Shown here one piece after another: positions 6,930-15,102 of a DNA stretch of 64,000 nucleotides. This stretch comes from Frankia alni ACN14a. Its GTDB lineage: Bacteria > Actinomycetota > Actinomycetes > Frankiales > Frankiaceae. The translations under genes and the position numbers were made by a program. Position 1 is the stretch's first letter. Each line of letters opens with the position of its first letter. The DNA is taken from contig NC_008278.1 of assembly GCF_000058485.1 (NCBI RefSeq), positions 1,730,962-1,794,961 on the forward strand. The letters are read 5' to 3'. The notes below the pieces were generated by a model that ran no database searches, had not been told where the DNA came from, and saw nothing but the letters and a program-made list of their open reading frames with translations.

Positions 6930-8252
6930 TCATCCGCCGCACAGTCGGGATCGCGACGCGTCGCCAGCCGTCCCCGCGATGCGCGCGCAGGCGTCGACGA
7001 AGGCCAGTCCGACCTCGTCCAGCTCGGTCTCCCAGGCGGCGTCGGGGCGGTCGGCGGCACGGGCGTCCACACCGCGGTGGCGGTCGTCGCGGTGGCGGTC
7101 GTTGAGGTGGGCGGCGTTGAGGTGGGCGGCGACGGCGGTGGCGGCGTACTCGACCGTGAGGGCACGCGCGGGCAGGTCGAGCGCCGCCCAGGGATCGCCC
7201 CGGTCCGTCACCGCCGGGCCGCCGCACGCCGCGTAGGCGTCGAGAAAGCGCGCCCAGATCTCCACCGGCAGCAGGCCGGTCGCGAACCAGGCCGCGGGCC
7301 GGGCCAGGTCCCAGGCCGGATCCCCGAGACCGAGGTCGTCCACGTCGATGATCCGCCAGCCGGCCGCGGGCAGGGCGACAAGCTGCCCGAAGTGCCAGTC
7401 ACCGTGGATCACCGTGGTGGGCCGCCCGGCCCGGATCGCGGCCGGCGGCGACGGCAGCGGGGACAGCGGCGTTGCTGAGGTGAGCGCGGGCGATGCGGTC
7501 GGCGCGGGCCGTGCGGTGGGCGGTGTGGTGGACGGGAGCGGTGCGGCGTGCGGGAGCGGTGCGGCGTGCGGGAGCGGTGCGGCGTGCGGGGGCGGCGCGG
7601 TCGACGGGGGCGGCGGTGGTGAGGGTTCTGTCAGCGTGGTCCAGGCGGCGAGGACGGGATCGACCAGCGGGTGACCGGCGTGGCCGCGCAACCGGTTCAC
7701 CCGGTCGGTGAGCCGGCGCAGCACGGTGGCCGGCGGCAGCTCGGTCAGGTCCGCCGGGCTCACCGGGACGCGGTGCAGCCGGGCCAGCAGCGCCGCGGAC
7801 TGCTCCCAGGGGGCGTCGTCGGCGTCTTCCGTCCCCAGATTCGCCCCGGCTGGCCAGGCGCTGACCTGGTGCGCGCCGACTCGGACCGCGTATGTCCCCG
7901 GCACGGCCGCCAGCTCCAGCGGGGTCAGCAGCACGGGGCGCAGGGCGGGCCGGGCGGCGAAGCGCAGCCGGGCAGCGAGATGCTCTGGATCGACGGTGTC
8001 GGCGTGTGCCTTGAGAATCACCTCGCCGCAGCGCACGATCAGCCGGTCGTCGCGCCGCGACACCACGGCGGGCGGGCCGCCGGCCTGGTCCGGGCGCAGC
8101 CGGCCGGCGAGCCGCGCCATGCCCGCGAGCAGCGCGGCCTCGGCGACGTCCGGCCCGGTCTGCGCAGGCCCAGCCACGTCCGGCCCGGCCTGCGCTGGAC
8201 CGGTTTCCGCCGCGTCGGGCACGCCTGGGTGGGTCGCCTGCGGGTCGGTCAC
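6930..8252 (-). CDS. Aminoglycoside-phosphotransferase-family kinase with low-complexity insert
   Basis: A 440-residue protein from GTG 8252 with the APH/choline-kinase-like fold. The catalytic loop HGDWHFGQLV begins at H283, with D285 as catalytic base. The usual metal-ligand Asn of HGDxxxxN is replaced by Gln. The metal-binding segment IIDVDDLGLGDPAWDLARP follows. Residues about 220-275, between the lobes, are a Pro/Ala/Thr-rich insert that includes three PLPHAA repeats from an 18-bp minisatellite. The last 40 residues are also repeat-like (AAHLNDRHRDDRHRG). The substrate is unknown: family members phosphorylate antibiotics, choline or other hydroxyl compounds. It lies 7 bp after the methyltransferase gene, so the two are an operon. 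Confidence 0.85.
   Translation of the reverse strand: MTDPQATHPGVPDAAETGPAQAGPDVAGPAQTGPDVAEAALLAGMARLAGRLRPDQAGGPPAVVSRRDDRLIVRCGEVILKAHADTVDPEHLAARLRFAARPALRPVLLTPLELAAVPGTYAVRVGAHQVSAWPAGANLGTEDADDAPWEQSAALLARLHRVPVSPADLTELPPATVLRRLTDRVNRLRGHAGHPLVDPVLAAWTTLTEPSPPPPPSTAPPPHAAPLPHAAPLPHAAPLPSTTPPTARPAPTASPALTSATPLSPLPSPPAAIRAGRPTTVIHGDWHFGQLVALPAAGWRIIDVDDLGLGDPAWDLARPAAWFATGLLPVEIWARFLDAYAACGGPAVTDRGDPWAALDLPARALTVEYAATAVAAHLNAAHLNDRHRDDRHRGVDARAADRPDAAWETELDEVGLAFVDACARIAGTAGDASRSRLCGG
7541..7594. repeat. 18-bp minisatellite, three copies, inside the phosphotransferase gene
   Basis: Unit GTGCGGCGTGCGGGAGCG at 7541-7558 and 7559-7576, with a variant at 7577-7594. It encodes PLPHAA units on the minus strand, in the interlobe insert of the kinase. 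Confidence 0.85.
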
Positions 8253-8259
8253 CGCGGGC

Positions 8260-9108
8260 TCAGCGGGCGGGTTTGCGCAGGCGCCAGATGCACTCGGACG
8301 GCCAGCGCCGGGCCCACGCCTCGTCCCCCCGCTCGGGCTGCTCGGGCTGCGTGGCCCGCTCCCGGGTCGACCCGCCCGCGGCCTCCACGTCGTACACCTG
8401 CTGCCCGCCGCGGTCGTCGTGGGCCGGCGCCGGCGGGCGCGGCTCCAGCAGGTCCTCGATGACGAGGCCGCAGTCCCGGAACAGCCTGATCCACGCGCCG
8501 TAGGGCAGGTTCGCGCTGACCAGGCCGTCCGCCTCGGGTAGCAGGCGCAGCGCGAAGTAGTCCCGGGTGAGGCGGGTGCCGGGGGTGTCCCGGCCCGGCC
8601 GCACGGTGATCTCGTAGATCGGGCTGACGTGGCTGAAGGCCAGCAGGCCACCCGGGCGCAGCACCCGGGCCGCCTCTGGCATCGCCCGCAGCGGGTCGGC
8701 GAAGCAGAACGCGCCGTGATCGGCGAAGACGATGTCGAACGACTCGTCGGCGAAGGGCACCGACTCCGCGCTCGCCTGCACCAGCGGGAAGGTCAGCCCG
8801 GTGTCCGCGGCGAGCTTGCGGCTGTGCAGGAGTTGCCGCTCCGACAGATCGAGCCCGACCGCGCGGGCGCCCCGGCGGACCAGCGCCGTCGACCACTGCC
8901 CCCCGCCGCACCCCATCTCCAGCACGTCCCGCCCGGCGACCTCGCCCAGCACGCCCAGGCTGGACTCCGGGATCGCCCACAACCCCCAGGAGATGTCGCC
9001 GGTGAACGCCTGCCGGCGGATCTGCGGGGCGTTCAGACGCTGGTAGTCGTCGGAGATCTCGTTCCACCGAGCCCGGTTGGTGCGTACGTGGGCGTCGCCG
9101 TCGATCAT
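8260..9108 (-). CDS. Class I SAM-dependent methyltransferase
   Basis: A 282-residue methyltransferase. Motif I is VLEMGCGGGQWST (about residue 62), followed by AVGLDLSERQLLHSRKLA, then SVPFADESFDIVFADHGAF (motif II region) and RVLRPGGLLAFSHVSP (motif III). An N-terminal helix WNEISDDYQRLN is typical of this group. The substrate is not evident. ATG 9108 fits the family start. It is the first gene of a minus-strand run with the phosphotransferase kinase 7 bp away and the zinc-ribbon gene beyond. Confidence 0.9.
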   Translation of the reverse strand: MIDGDAHVRTNRARWNEISDDYQRLNAPQIRRQAFTGDISWGLWAIPESSLGVLGEVAGRDVLEMGCGGGQWSTALVRRGARAVGLDLSERQLLHSRKLAADTGLTFPLVQASAESVPFADESFDIVFADHGAFCFADPLRAMPEAARVLRPGGLLAFSHVSPIYEITVRPGRDTPGTRLTRDYFALRLLPEADGLVSANLPYGAWIRLFRDCGLVIEDLLEPRPPAPAHDDRGGQQVYDVEAAGGSTRERATQPEQPERGDEAWARRWPSECIWRLRKPAR

Positions 9109-9384
9109 CCTGGCCTCGTCCTTCTCCCGGCGGACGCGGCTCGGCGTTCCACCCGCGCCGCCGCAGGGCGGGCTCGGGTCAGGACGGGGCGGACCGGGAT
9201 GCCGGGTCGCCGGGCGGGGATCATCCCGATCGGCGGCTGTCGTGATGGATCAGATCGCTCGATCGGCCATCGTATGAGACCGGGACGAACGGGTACGTCC
9301 GGCGTCCGTTCGTATCGGGTGCTCGACGGCGTGGTGCAGACACCGACCGCCACGCTTGAGTCCCGTTCCCAGTGGGGAGGCATC
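9109..9384. other. Non-coding stretch upstream of the methyltransferase
   Basis: I see no protein-like frame. The right end leads into a TnpB/IS605-type right-end sequence. Nothing resembling a TnpB C-terminus (zinc-finger CxxC pair, RxxxD) can be read here on either strand. Confidence 0.5.
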
Positions 9385-9453
9385 TGTTGGTAAGGCGGGA
9401 ACCCCCTGTCGCGAGATGCGGGAATCCTCGGCCTTCAGGCCGAGGAGGACGTC
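9385..9453 (+). ncRNA. IS605/TnpB-type right end (omega-RNA-like), orphan
   Basis: The sequence has the arrangement seen at the right ends of IS200/IS605-IS1341 elements in actinomycetes: GGCGGGAACCCCC, then GATGCGGGAATCC, then a perfect 8-bp stem CCTCGGCC-TTCA-GGCCGAGG (9426-9445), then AGGACGTC. In active elements this is the 3' scaffold of the RNA that guides the TnpB nuclease, and the guide is the next bases. No tnpB or tnpA gene is adjacent, so this is a relic or a solo end. Because it lies 6 bp beyond the stop of the minus-strand secreted-protein gene, its hairpin could also serve as that gene's terminator. Confidence 0.6.
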
Positions 9454-9459
9454 GAGAGT

Positions 9460-9978
9460 TCAGTCCTTGGGGTCGGCGACGGCCGTCGCGGTGCGCGTGT
9501 TGCCGGCGACCGTGGCGCGGACGGTGACGGTCGCGCCCGGGTGGATGTCGGTGGCCTTCGCGGGCTTCCCGTCGGCGCGGAACCTCGTGTCGCCGTCGAT
9601 GACGTACGTGGCCGCGTAGCCGTCCTCGCTGGTCAGGCTGATGGCGGTCGCGCTGATTGCGGTCACCTTCCCCCGCTGCCCCGCGACGACCTGGAAGCCC
9701 TTGGCCGTCTTGATGGTCGCCTCGCCGTGCAGGCCGTGCTCGGCCAGCCGGTACTCGCGCCGCAGCCGGCGTGCCTCGGCCGGCTTCGGGTGGTCCTCGG
9801 TGGTCGGTGATGCCGCCGCGGTGGTCGGAGCCGCCGCGGCGGTCTGCGCTGCCGATGCCGGTGCCGGCGCGGCGGATGCGGCCGTGCCGCTGAACCCGAG
9901 GCCGACCCCCAGCCCGAGCCCGAGCAGCCCCGCCGCCGCCACGGCCGCACCCCGTCGTCCCGTCAGGAACCTGCCCAT
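9460..9978 (-). CDS. Secreted protein with DUF5666-like repeat domain
   Basis: A 172-residue protein from ATG 9978, with GGGAGAGGA upstream as ribosome binding site. Residues 1-36 form a signal peptide (basic MGRFLTGRR start, Ala/Gly/Leu core, ASA-A cleavage region). A Pro/Ala/Thr linker follows. Residues about 100-170 read GKVTAISATAISLTSEDG, YVIDGDTRF and PGATVTVRATVAGNTRTATAV, a small beta-barrel pattern resembling DUF5666 proteins found outside the membrane. The role is unknown. The gene ends against the IS605-like right end. Confidence 0.75.
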   Translation of the reverse strand: MGRFLTGRRGAAVAAAGLLGLGLGVGLGFSGTAASAAPAPASAAQTAAAAPTTAAASPTTEDHPKPAEARRLRREYRLAEHGLHGEATIKTAKGFQVVAGQRGKVTAISATAISLTSEDGYAATYVIDGDTRFRADGKPAKATDIHPGATVTVRATVAGNTRTATAVADPKD

Positions 9979-10201
9979 CTCTGCCGTCCTCTCCCGATGG
10001 CGCCCGCACGCCGTACCTGGACCGGGCGACCCGCGCTCGGTCGCCCGACCGATCGGCGTCGCGCGCCGCTGCGGCGCGCTGGCAGACCCACAATGCGACA
10101 GCAGCATGTGAGCGGGATGCGAACGCGGTCGGGAACGGATCTCAGCCGGCGGGCACCGGTGTCGGGAGGTCGGACCGGCGCCGGCTCTTCCGGCGGACGG
10201 G

Positions 10202-10591
10202 TTACTGGAAGCTGACCGCGGTCGGCCGGACCGCGTAGGCCACCCTGTGCGGCGCATCCGCGGGCGGCCCGTCGAGCTTCATCGCATAGCGGTCGGCGAG
10301 CCGCATGAAGAACTCGGCGAGCGGATCGGGGTCGATCCGCTCGACGACGCCGCGGATCTCCAGGTACCGGTAGGGCGCCTCCGGATCGTTGACGGACACC
10401 GCCACCTGCGGCGTCGCCGTGACGTTGCGGTACTTCTGCCGTGTCGTGGTGTTCGTGAACCACAGGAACGTGCCGTCCCAGAGCATCCACATCGGGTTCA
10501 CCTGGGGGGTACCGTCCGGCCGGATCGTCGCGAGGTGCCCGAACAGCGGCCGCTCCAGCAGATCACGATGACTCTCGGGAATGACTGTCAT
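10202..10591 (-). CDS. PPOX-class F420-dependent split-barrel enzyme
   Basis: A 129-residue protein with the pyridoxamine-oxidase-like split barrel: FGHLATIRPDGTPQVNPMWM, then FLWFTNTTTRQKYRNVTATP, then VSVNDPEAPYRYLEIRG and a C-terminal VAYAVRPTAVSF. This is the F420-dependent actinobacterial group, which reduces small substrates such as biliverdin or unsaturated lactones; the substrate here is unknown. ATG 10591 is preferred over the Arg-rich in-frame extension to 10702 because it gives the family start MTVIPESHRDLLE. An A/T-rich GATATATC palindrome sits just upstream (about 10600-10607). Confidence 0.9.
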   Translation of the reverse strand: MTVIPESHRDLLERPLFGHLATIRPDGTPQVNPMWMLWDGTFLWFTNTTTRQKYRNVTATPQVAVSVNDPEAPYRYLEIRGVVERIDPDPLAEFFMRLADRYAMKLDGPPADAPHRVAYAVRPTAVSFQ

Positions 10592-10811
10592 ATCCCGACG
10601 ATATATCAGTACCTTGATGGTGGGCCCTGCCGACCCGGCGGCCTGGACCGCACGGGGAAGTGAGACCGAACGCGCGAGGTCGGGGAAAGCGCCTCCTTGC
10701 ACCCTCGAGGATCAATGCCCTGACCTGGGCAGTTGCATCACTGCCGGACCGCTGCAACGATCATGTCGCACGCCCCGCAGGTATCCTCTCCGACCTGCGG
10801 CTTTACCATGG

Positions 10812-10968
10812 GGTTCGTGATCATCCCTGGAGGGATCGCAACGCGATCAGGTCTATGAGCTGTCCACGGAGGTCGGTTCGTGATCATCCCTGGAGGGATC
10901 GCAACCCGACCGTCGGCCCGCTCACAGCGCACCATCCGGTTCGTGATCATTCCTGGAGGGATCGCAAC
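10812..10968. CRISPR. Small CRISPR array: three 31-bp repeats, two 32-bp spacers
   Basis: Repeats at 10812-10842, 10875-10905 and 10938-10968 begin GGTTCGTGATCATCCCTGG and end AGGGATCGCAAC. The first two are identical. The third has one C-to-T change (CATCCCT to CATTCCT) that breaks the internal ATCCCTGGAGGGAT palindrome, as is usual for the leader-distal repeat, so the leader would be on the left. The spacers (10843-10874 and 10906-10937) are both exactly 32 bp and differ from each other. No cas gene is in the window. The minus-strand frame through this region is only a repetitive artefact. Confidence 0.85.
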
Positions 10969-11064
10969 CCGCCTGTCGTGTCTGCGGGCGTCGGCAGGTC
11001 AGGCCGCGTAGTGGTCGTGGGGGCGGGGGCATCGCGAGGTCGGGCTCGCTTTCGATGGCGCAGC

Positions 11065-11079
11065 GCGGTTCCGCGGAAC
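11065..11079. repeat. Dispersed palindrome GCGGTTCCGCGGAAC
   Basis: Third copy of the palindrome found twice at 1695-1728, in inverted orientation. The flank on one side (GCCCGGCGATC when read on the minus strand) is also shared, so the repeated element is longer than the palindrome. Confidence 0.6.
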
Positions 11080-11161
11080 ACCTTGATCGCCGGGCGAGCC
11101 GGTTCGGGCTGAGCTGGAGGGGGTGCGATGCGCCGAGGCGGGGGGCGATCGGCTGGAACTG

Positions 11162-11998
11162 TCAGAGGGTGGGGAAGCGCTCGATCCAGCGGCGTTGCCA
11201 GGGGGTCTCGACAGCCCGCGGGTGATGGTGCGCCCGGGTCCAGGTGACGGCGTCCGCGGGGGAGAGGCCGGCCAGCACGGCGAGGCAGGCGAGCACGGTT
11301 CCGGTGCGGCCGACGCCGCCGCCGCAGGCGAGCTCGATGCGGTCGGACGTCTGCGTGTGCGCGTGCAGCGCGCGGATGCGGGCGGCGGCCGTCGCGGGAT
11401 TGCGCGGGAGGAGAAAGTCCGGCCAGTCGATCCACTCGTGCGGCCAGGTCAGCTGACCGTCATGCCGCCGCCGCAGCCGGGCGCCGCCCAGGTAGAGGCC
11501 GCGCTCGGGGTGAGGGCCGGGCGGCGGGGGGTGACGCAGCCCGCGCGGTCGGATCCAGCCTCCGTCCGGCAGCCGGATCGCCCCGGGTAGCGTGCTCGCC
11601 GCGGACGGGTCGCGAGCCGTGGACGGGTCGCTCGCCCCGAGCGGGTCGCTCGCCCCGGCCAGTTCGATGGTGGCGGGCCGTTCGAGGGCGGCGGAAGGCG
11701 CGGCGCTGTCCTCGGCGGGGCGGGCGGCGGGGTCGCCGGATCGGATCGGTCCGGACGACGCGCGTGCGGCCGAGGCCGGTGCGGGGGACTGCGGGCCGCC
11801 GTCCGTCGGATGGGCCGGCGGAACATCGGCACTGGCGGGGGGTGCGCCGGCTCCCTCGGAGGTGGGGGCCGGGGATTCGGGTCGCCGGATGGTGGCCGGC
11901 CCGACGGTGCCCGGCGACGCATCCGCGCCGACCGAGGCGCTGGGGATGCGGGGGATGGCGGGGATGGCGGGGATGCTGCCTGGCTCGGTGGCGGTCAT
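11162..11998 (-). CDS. Dual-specificity/tyrosine phosphatase with long disordered N-terminus
   Basis: A 278-residue protein. The C-terminal half (about 140-278) is a cysteine phosphatase domain with signature C225-GGGVG-R231-TG (CX5R), preceded by a plausible general-acid region (WIDWPDF) and followed by a helix starting TVLACLAVLAG. The first 140 residues are Pro/Ala/Ser-rich with GASDP-type repeats and probably disordered. It removes phosphate from Tyr/Ser/Thr or another phosphomonoester; the target is unknown. It is divergent from the MarR gene with only 33 bp between annotated starts, so shared control is likely. Confidence 0.85.
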   Translation of the reverse strand: MTATEPGSIPAIPAIPRIPSASVGADASPGTVGPATIRRPESPAPTSEGAGAPPASADVPPAHPTDGGPQSPAPASAARASSGPIRSGDPAARPAEDSAAPSAALERPATIELAGASDPLGASDPSTARDPSAASTLPGAIRLPDGGWIRPRGLRHPPPPGPHPERGLYLGGARLRRRHDGQLTWPHEWIDWPDFLLPRNPATAAARIRALHAHTQTSDRIELACGGGVGRTGTVLACLAVLAGLSPADAVTWTRAHHHPRAVETPWQRRWIERFPTL

Positions 11999-12007
11999 GG
12001 GTCCTCC

Positions 12008-12028
12008 GATCCGCGGTAGCCTCGGATC
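12008..12028. promoter_or_regulatory. Inverted repeat between divergent phosphatase and MarR genes
   Basis: GATCCG (12008-12013) and CGGATC (12023-12028) are reverse complements with a 9-bp spacer. They fill most of the 33-bp gap between the two starts, a plausible binding site for the adjacent MarR protein. The arms are short, so chance is possible. Confidence 0.4.
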
Positions 12029-12031
12029 AGT

Positions 12032-12556
12032 ATGGCCGTCCCGGCCATCCGTGGGTCGCCCACCCCAGCGAGTCGAGCGGGCGCAGTGAGGGCCGTGGCC
12101 GCCAGATCCCGCCCGGTCGACGCGAGGGCCGAGCGGCTCGGCCTGGCGATCAAGCGGGCCGAGCAGGTGCTGATCGCGGAGAAGGCCAGGGTGCTGCGGC
12201 CATTGGGCCTCACCGTCGCGCAGTACGTGGCGATGGCCGCGATTGCCGAGACTCCGGGCATCTCGGGTGCGCGGGTCGCCCGGCAGAGCAACGTCACGCC
12301 GCAGACGATGGCCGTGGTGCTGGCCGGTCTGGAGGCGAAGGGGCTGATCGAGCGGCAGCCGTCCGGCGACCACGCGCAGGTCCTCGTCACCCGCCTGACC
12401 CGGGCGGGCCAGGCGCTGTTCCGGCGCGCCGACGCCGCGGCACTCGAGGTCGAGGAGCGGCTCGCCGCCGCGTTCAGTGACGCCGAGCTTGCCACCCTGC
12501 GGGAGCTGCTCGCCCGGGCGACGGCGGCGATCCCCGCCCCGGCCGCGGCCAGCTGA
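12032..12556 (+). CDS. MarR-family transcriptional regulator
   Basis: A 174-residue protein. The MarR winged helix spans about residues 40-150: LGLTVAQYVAMAAIAETPGI (helices 1-2), GARVARQSNVTPQTMAVVLAGLEAKGLIER (recognition helix and start of the wing), then a long dimerisation helix LEVEERLAAAFSDAELATLRELL. ATG 12032 is only 33 bp from the divergent gene; GTG 12086 is an alternative start that would free more promoter space. It probably controls itself and the divergent phosphatase; the ligand is unknown. Confidence 0.85.
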   Translation: MAVPAIRGSPTPASRAGAVRAVAARSRPVDARAERLGLAIKRAEQVLIAEKARVLRPLGLTVAQYVAMAAIAETPGISGARVARQSNVTPQTMAVVLAGLEAKGLIERQPSGDHAQVLVTRLTRAGQALFRRADAAALEVEERLAAAFSDAELATLRELLARATAAIPAPAAAS

Positions 12557-12573
12557 CGTCCCCACTCGCGGGA

Positions 12574-12593
12574 AGGCGGGTGTCATCCCGCCT
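12574..12593 (+). terminator. Hairpin downstream of marR-type gene
   Basis: AGGCGGG-TGTCAT-CCCGCCT, a perfect 7-bp GC stem with a 6-nt loop, 18 bp after the MarR stop. No clear T-tract, as is usual in high-GC actinomycetes. Confidence 0.55.
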
Positions 12594-12650
12594 CGCTGCA
12601 TTGTCATCGCGCCTTGCGGCCGACTGTTGGCCCAGGTCACGGTACGGACG

Positions 12651-12689
12651 ACGACCGCCCGGCGGGAGCTCGTCCGACCGGGCGGTCGT
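12651..12689. terminator. 12-bp perfect hairpin between convergent genes
   Basis: ACGACCGCCCGG (12651-12662) and CCGGGCGGTCGT (12678-12689) pair perfectly around a 15-nt loop. It lies between the convergent MarR and NADH dehydrogenase genes and can act in both directions. Confidence 0.7.
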
Positions 12690-12744
12690 GTGGTGGTGCG
12701 TGCGGCTGCGGACTGCGCGGCCTGTGCCGTGCGACGCGAGTGGT

Positions 12745-14223
12745 CTAGACCCGGGTGGGTTCCCGGCTCTCGGTGCCCTGGGGCGGGACCTGGGTGCGGG
12801 CCGCGCCCGTCCAGGACGGTGCCTCGTCGGCCTTCGGCGGCAGCGACGGGGCGAAGTTCTCCCCGAGGCGTTCCAACGCCGCGCGGGCGAAGATCTGCTG
12901 CTGGGTGACCGTGCGCTCCGAGCGGCCCCGGCCGATGAAGCTGACCGTCCAGTGCAGCAGGGTGGTCAGGCGGTGCTTGAAGCCGATGATGTAGACGAGG
13001 TGCACGGCCAGCCAGACCAGCCAGGCGAAGAAGCCGCTGAACTGGATGTTGCCGATCTTGGCCACCGCGCTGAACCGCGAGATGGTGGCCATGCTGCCCT
13101 TGTCGTTGTACTTGAACGGGTGCCCGGTCTGCTTACCGGCGACCCAGGCCTTGATCTCCTTGGCCGCGTGCCGGCCGCCCTGGATCGCGACCTGGGCGAC
13201 ACCCGGCAGCCGGTTGAGGCTCATCATGTCGCCGATGACGTAGATCTCCGGGTGGCCCGGGAGGGTGAGGTCGGGGAGTACCTCGACGCGGCCGGCGCGG
13301 TCGATGCCGGCGCCGGTCTGCTCGGCGAGCTGCTTGCCGAGCGGGCTCGCGGCGACGCCGGCGGCCCAGACCTTGCAGACCGAGTCGATCCGGCGACGGG
13401 TGCCGTCGCTGTCCTCGACCTCGATGCCGGTGGCGTCGACGTCGATGACCTTGGCCCCGAGCTGCACCTCGACGCCGATCTTCTCCAGCTTGTCGGCGGC
13501 CTTCGCGCCGAGCCGCTCCCCGAAGGGGGGGAGCACGGCGGGCGCGGCGTCGAGCAGGATGACCCGGGCCTTGGTGGGGTCGATGCTGCGGAAGTCGCGG
13601 CGCAGCGTGCGGCGCGACAGCTCGGCGATCTGGCCGGCCATCTCCACGCCGGTGGGGCCGGCGCCGACGACGACGAAGGTCAGCAGCCGCTCGATGTCGG
13701 CCGGGTCGGTCGAGCCCTCGGCGAGCTCGAACATGCCGAAGATCCGGCCGCGCAGCTCGAGGGCGTCGTCGATGCTCTTCATGCCCGGGGCGTGCGTGGC
13801 GAACTGGTCGTTGCCGAAGTACGACTGCCCGGCGCCGGCAGCGACGACGAGGCTGTCGTAGGGGTGGACCGTCGTCCGGCCGAGCAGCTGCGACGTGACG
13901 GTCTTCGCGTTCACGTCGATCGTGGTCACGTCGCCCAGGACGACCTGGGCGTTCTCCTGGCGGCTGAGCACCTCGCGGGTGGTCGGGGCGATCTCGCCCT
14001 CCGACAGGATGCCGGTCGCCACCTGGTAGAGCAGCGGCTGGAACAGGTGATGGGTGGTCTTTGCGACGAGGGTGATCTCGACGGGCGCCTTGCGAAGAGC
14101 CTGCGCGGTGAACAGGCCCCCGAAGCCCGAGCCAATGATCACTACGCGGTGCGGGGAGCTCTGCCGCCCCTCGAGCCGTTCCGGTTCGTCGGCATGCCCT
14201 GTGCGGGCGCTGTCCGTGCTCAC
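12745..14223 (-). CDS. ndh: Type II NADH dehydrogenase (NDH-2)
   Basis: A 492-residue non-proton-pumping NADH:quinone oxidoreductase. The FAD-binding dinucleotide fold begins at residue 27 (VVIIGSGFGGLFTAQAL). HHLFQPLLYQVATGILSEGE is the family quinone/FAD signature, and the NAD-binding fold is FVVVGAGPTGVEMAGQIAEL (about 186-205). IYVIGDMMSL holds the FAD-contacting Asp. A hydrophobic segment near residues 393-412 (FFAWLVWLAVHLVYIIGF) is the membrane anchor. It feeds electrons from NADH to menaquinone. Length is close to that of mycobacterial Ndh. Transcription probably ends at the hairpin 12651-12689. Confidence 0.95.
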   Translation of the reverse strand: MSTDSARTGHADEPERLEGRQSSPHRVVIIGSGFGGLFTAQALRKAPVEITLVAKTTHHLFQPLLYQVATGILSEGEIAPTTREVLSRQENAQVVLGDVTTIDVNAKTVTSQLLGRTTVHPYDSLVVAAGAGQSYFGNDQFATHAPGMKSIDDALELRGRIFGMFELAEGSTDPADIERLLTFVVVGAGPTGVEMAGQIAELSRRTLRRDFRSIDPTKARVILLDAAPAVLPPFGERLGAKAADKLEKIGVEVQLGAKVIDVDATGIEVEDSDGTRRRIDSVCKVWAAGVAASPLGKQLAEQTGAGIDRAGRVEVLPDLTLPGHPEIYVIGDMMSLNRLPGVAQVAIQGGRHAAKEIKAWVAGKQTGHPFKYNDKGSMATISRFSAVAKIGNIQFSGFFAWLVWLAVHLVYIIGFKHRLTTLLHWTVSFIGRGRSERTVTQQQIFARAALERLGENFAPSLPPKADEAPSWTGAARTQVPPQGTESREPTRV

Positions 14224-14487
14224 GATCCTTCTCCGCTCAACCTTTGACTCCCAGCGGTGCCCGTTGGCGCCGCGGAGACCTTATCCCCGATAGCACGTCG
14301 GTCTCCACCAACTATTTTCCGCCGTATACCGGCCGGTGGATCGTGTTCATCGTCACCTCCGAGTCGGAAACATCGACCACGGACTATGTGGCGTGGAACA
14401 CACTCTCGGCGGCGGGCGGTAGGCTTAGCCCGGACCTTGATCGACGCGTGCGGCCGGTCCCACTACCGGTCGCTGGGGAGGTGCCGC

Positions 14488-15102
14488 GTGCCGGCTCGGA
14501 AATACGGCCCGACGGCGCCCGCGGTCGACCATACCGTCCGCAGCCTGGCCGAGGTCGGCGGGGATCTGTCTGGGCAGGAGCATGATCACGTCGCCTTCGT
14601 CGACCTCGACCTGACCGAGGTGCCGACCACGGGCGCGGTTCTGGACTCCTGCACCTTCCGCGGGGTCCGGTTCAACGCATCGGGTTATTCAGATACCGCT
14701 TTCATCAACTGCGTCTTCGTCCGGTGCTCCTTCTTCGACACGAGCTTCGACGCGTGCAAGTTCACCGGCAGCCTGTTCGACGGATGCACGCACGACCTCA
14801 TGAAGGTCGGCGGCGGGGATTGGTCCTTTGTTGGTCTGTCGCGGGCAAAACTGAGTCGCGCGTCCTTCGTCGGGGTCCGGATGCGGGAGGCGGACCTGAC
14901 GGGTGCGCGCTGCGATGGCGCCACACTGCGTGACAATGATCTTTCCGGTGCGCTGTGGGAGGGGGCCGACCTGTCCGGGGCAGACCTGCGCGGCAGCGAC
15001 CTGTCCGCGCTGGATCCGCTGGCCGTCACGCTGCGGGGTGCCCGCATCGATCCCTGGCAGGCCATCGTCGTCGCGACCGCGCTCGGCCTCGCGGTGGACT
15101 GA
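14488..15102 (+). CDS. Pentapeptide-repeat protein
   Basis: A 204-residue protein from GTG 14488, preceded by GGGGAGG at optimal distance. From about residue 50 it has repeated A(D/N)LXX-like units (CTFRGVRFNASGYSDTAFIN, ASFVGVRMREADLTGARCD, LSGADLRGSDLSAL) predicted to form a right-handed quadrilateral beta-helix. A non-repeat stretch near residues 95-115 (HDLMKVGGGDWSFVGL) interrupts the helix. Some such proteins mimic DNA and protect gyrase from quinolones (MfpA, Qnr), but most have no known role and I make no such claim. The upstream region (14224-14487) is the divergent promoter shared with ndh. Confidence 0.85.
   Translation: MPARKYGPTAPAVDHTVRSLAEVGGDLSGQEHDHVAFVDLDLTEVPTTGAVLDSCTFRGVRFNASGYSDTAFINCVFVRCSFFDTSFDACKFTGSLFDGCTHDLMKVGGGDWSFVGLSRAKLSRASFVGVRMREADLTGARCDGATLRDNDLSGALWEGADLSGADLRGSDLSALDPLAVTLRGARIDPWQAIVVATALGLAVD

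Noticed and set aside
10738-10950. Minus-strand open frame with RVAIPPGMITN repeats
   Set aside because: It is a translation of the CRISPR repeats with no other protein character.
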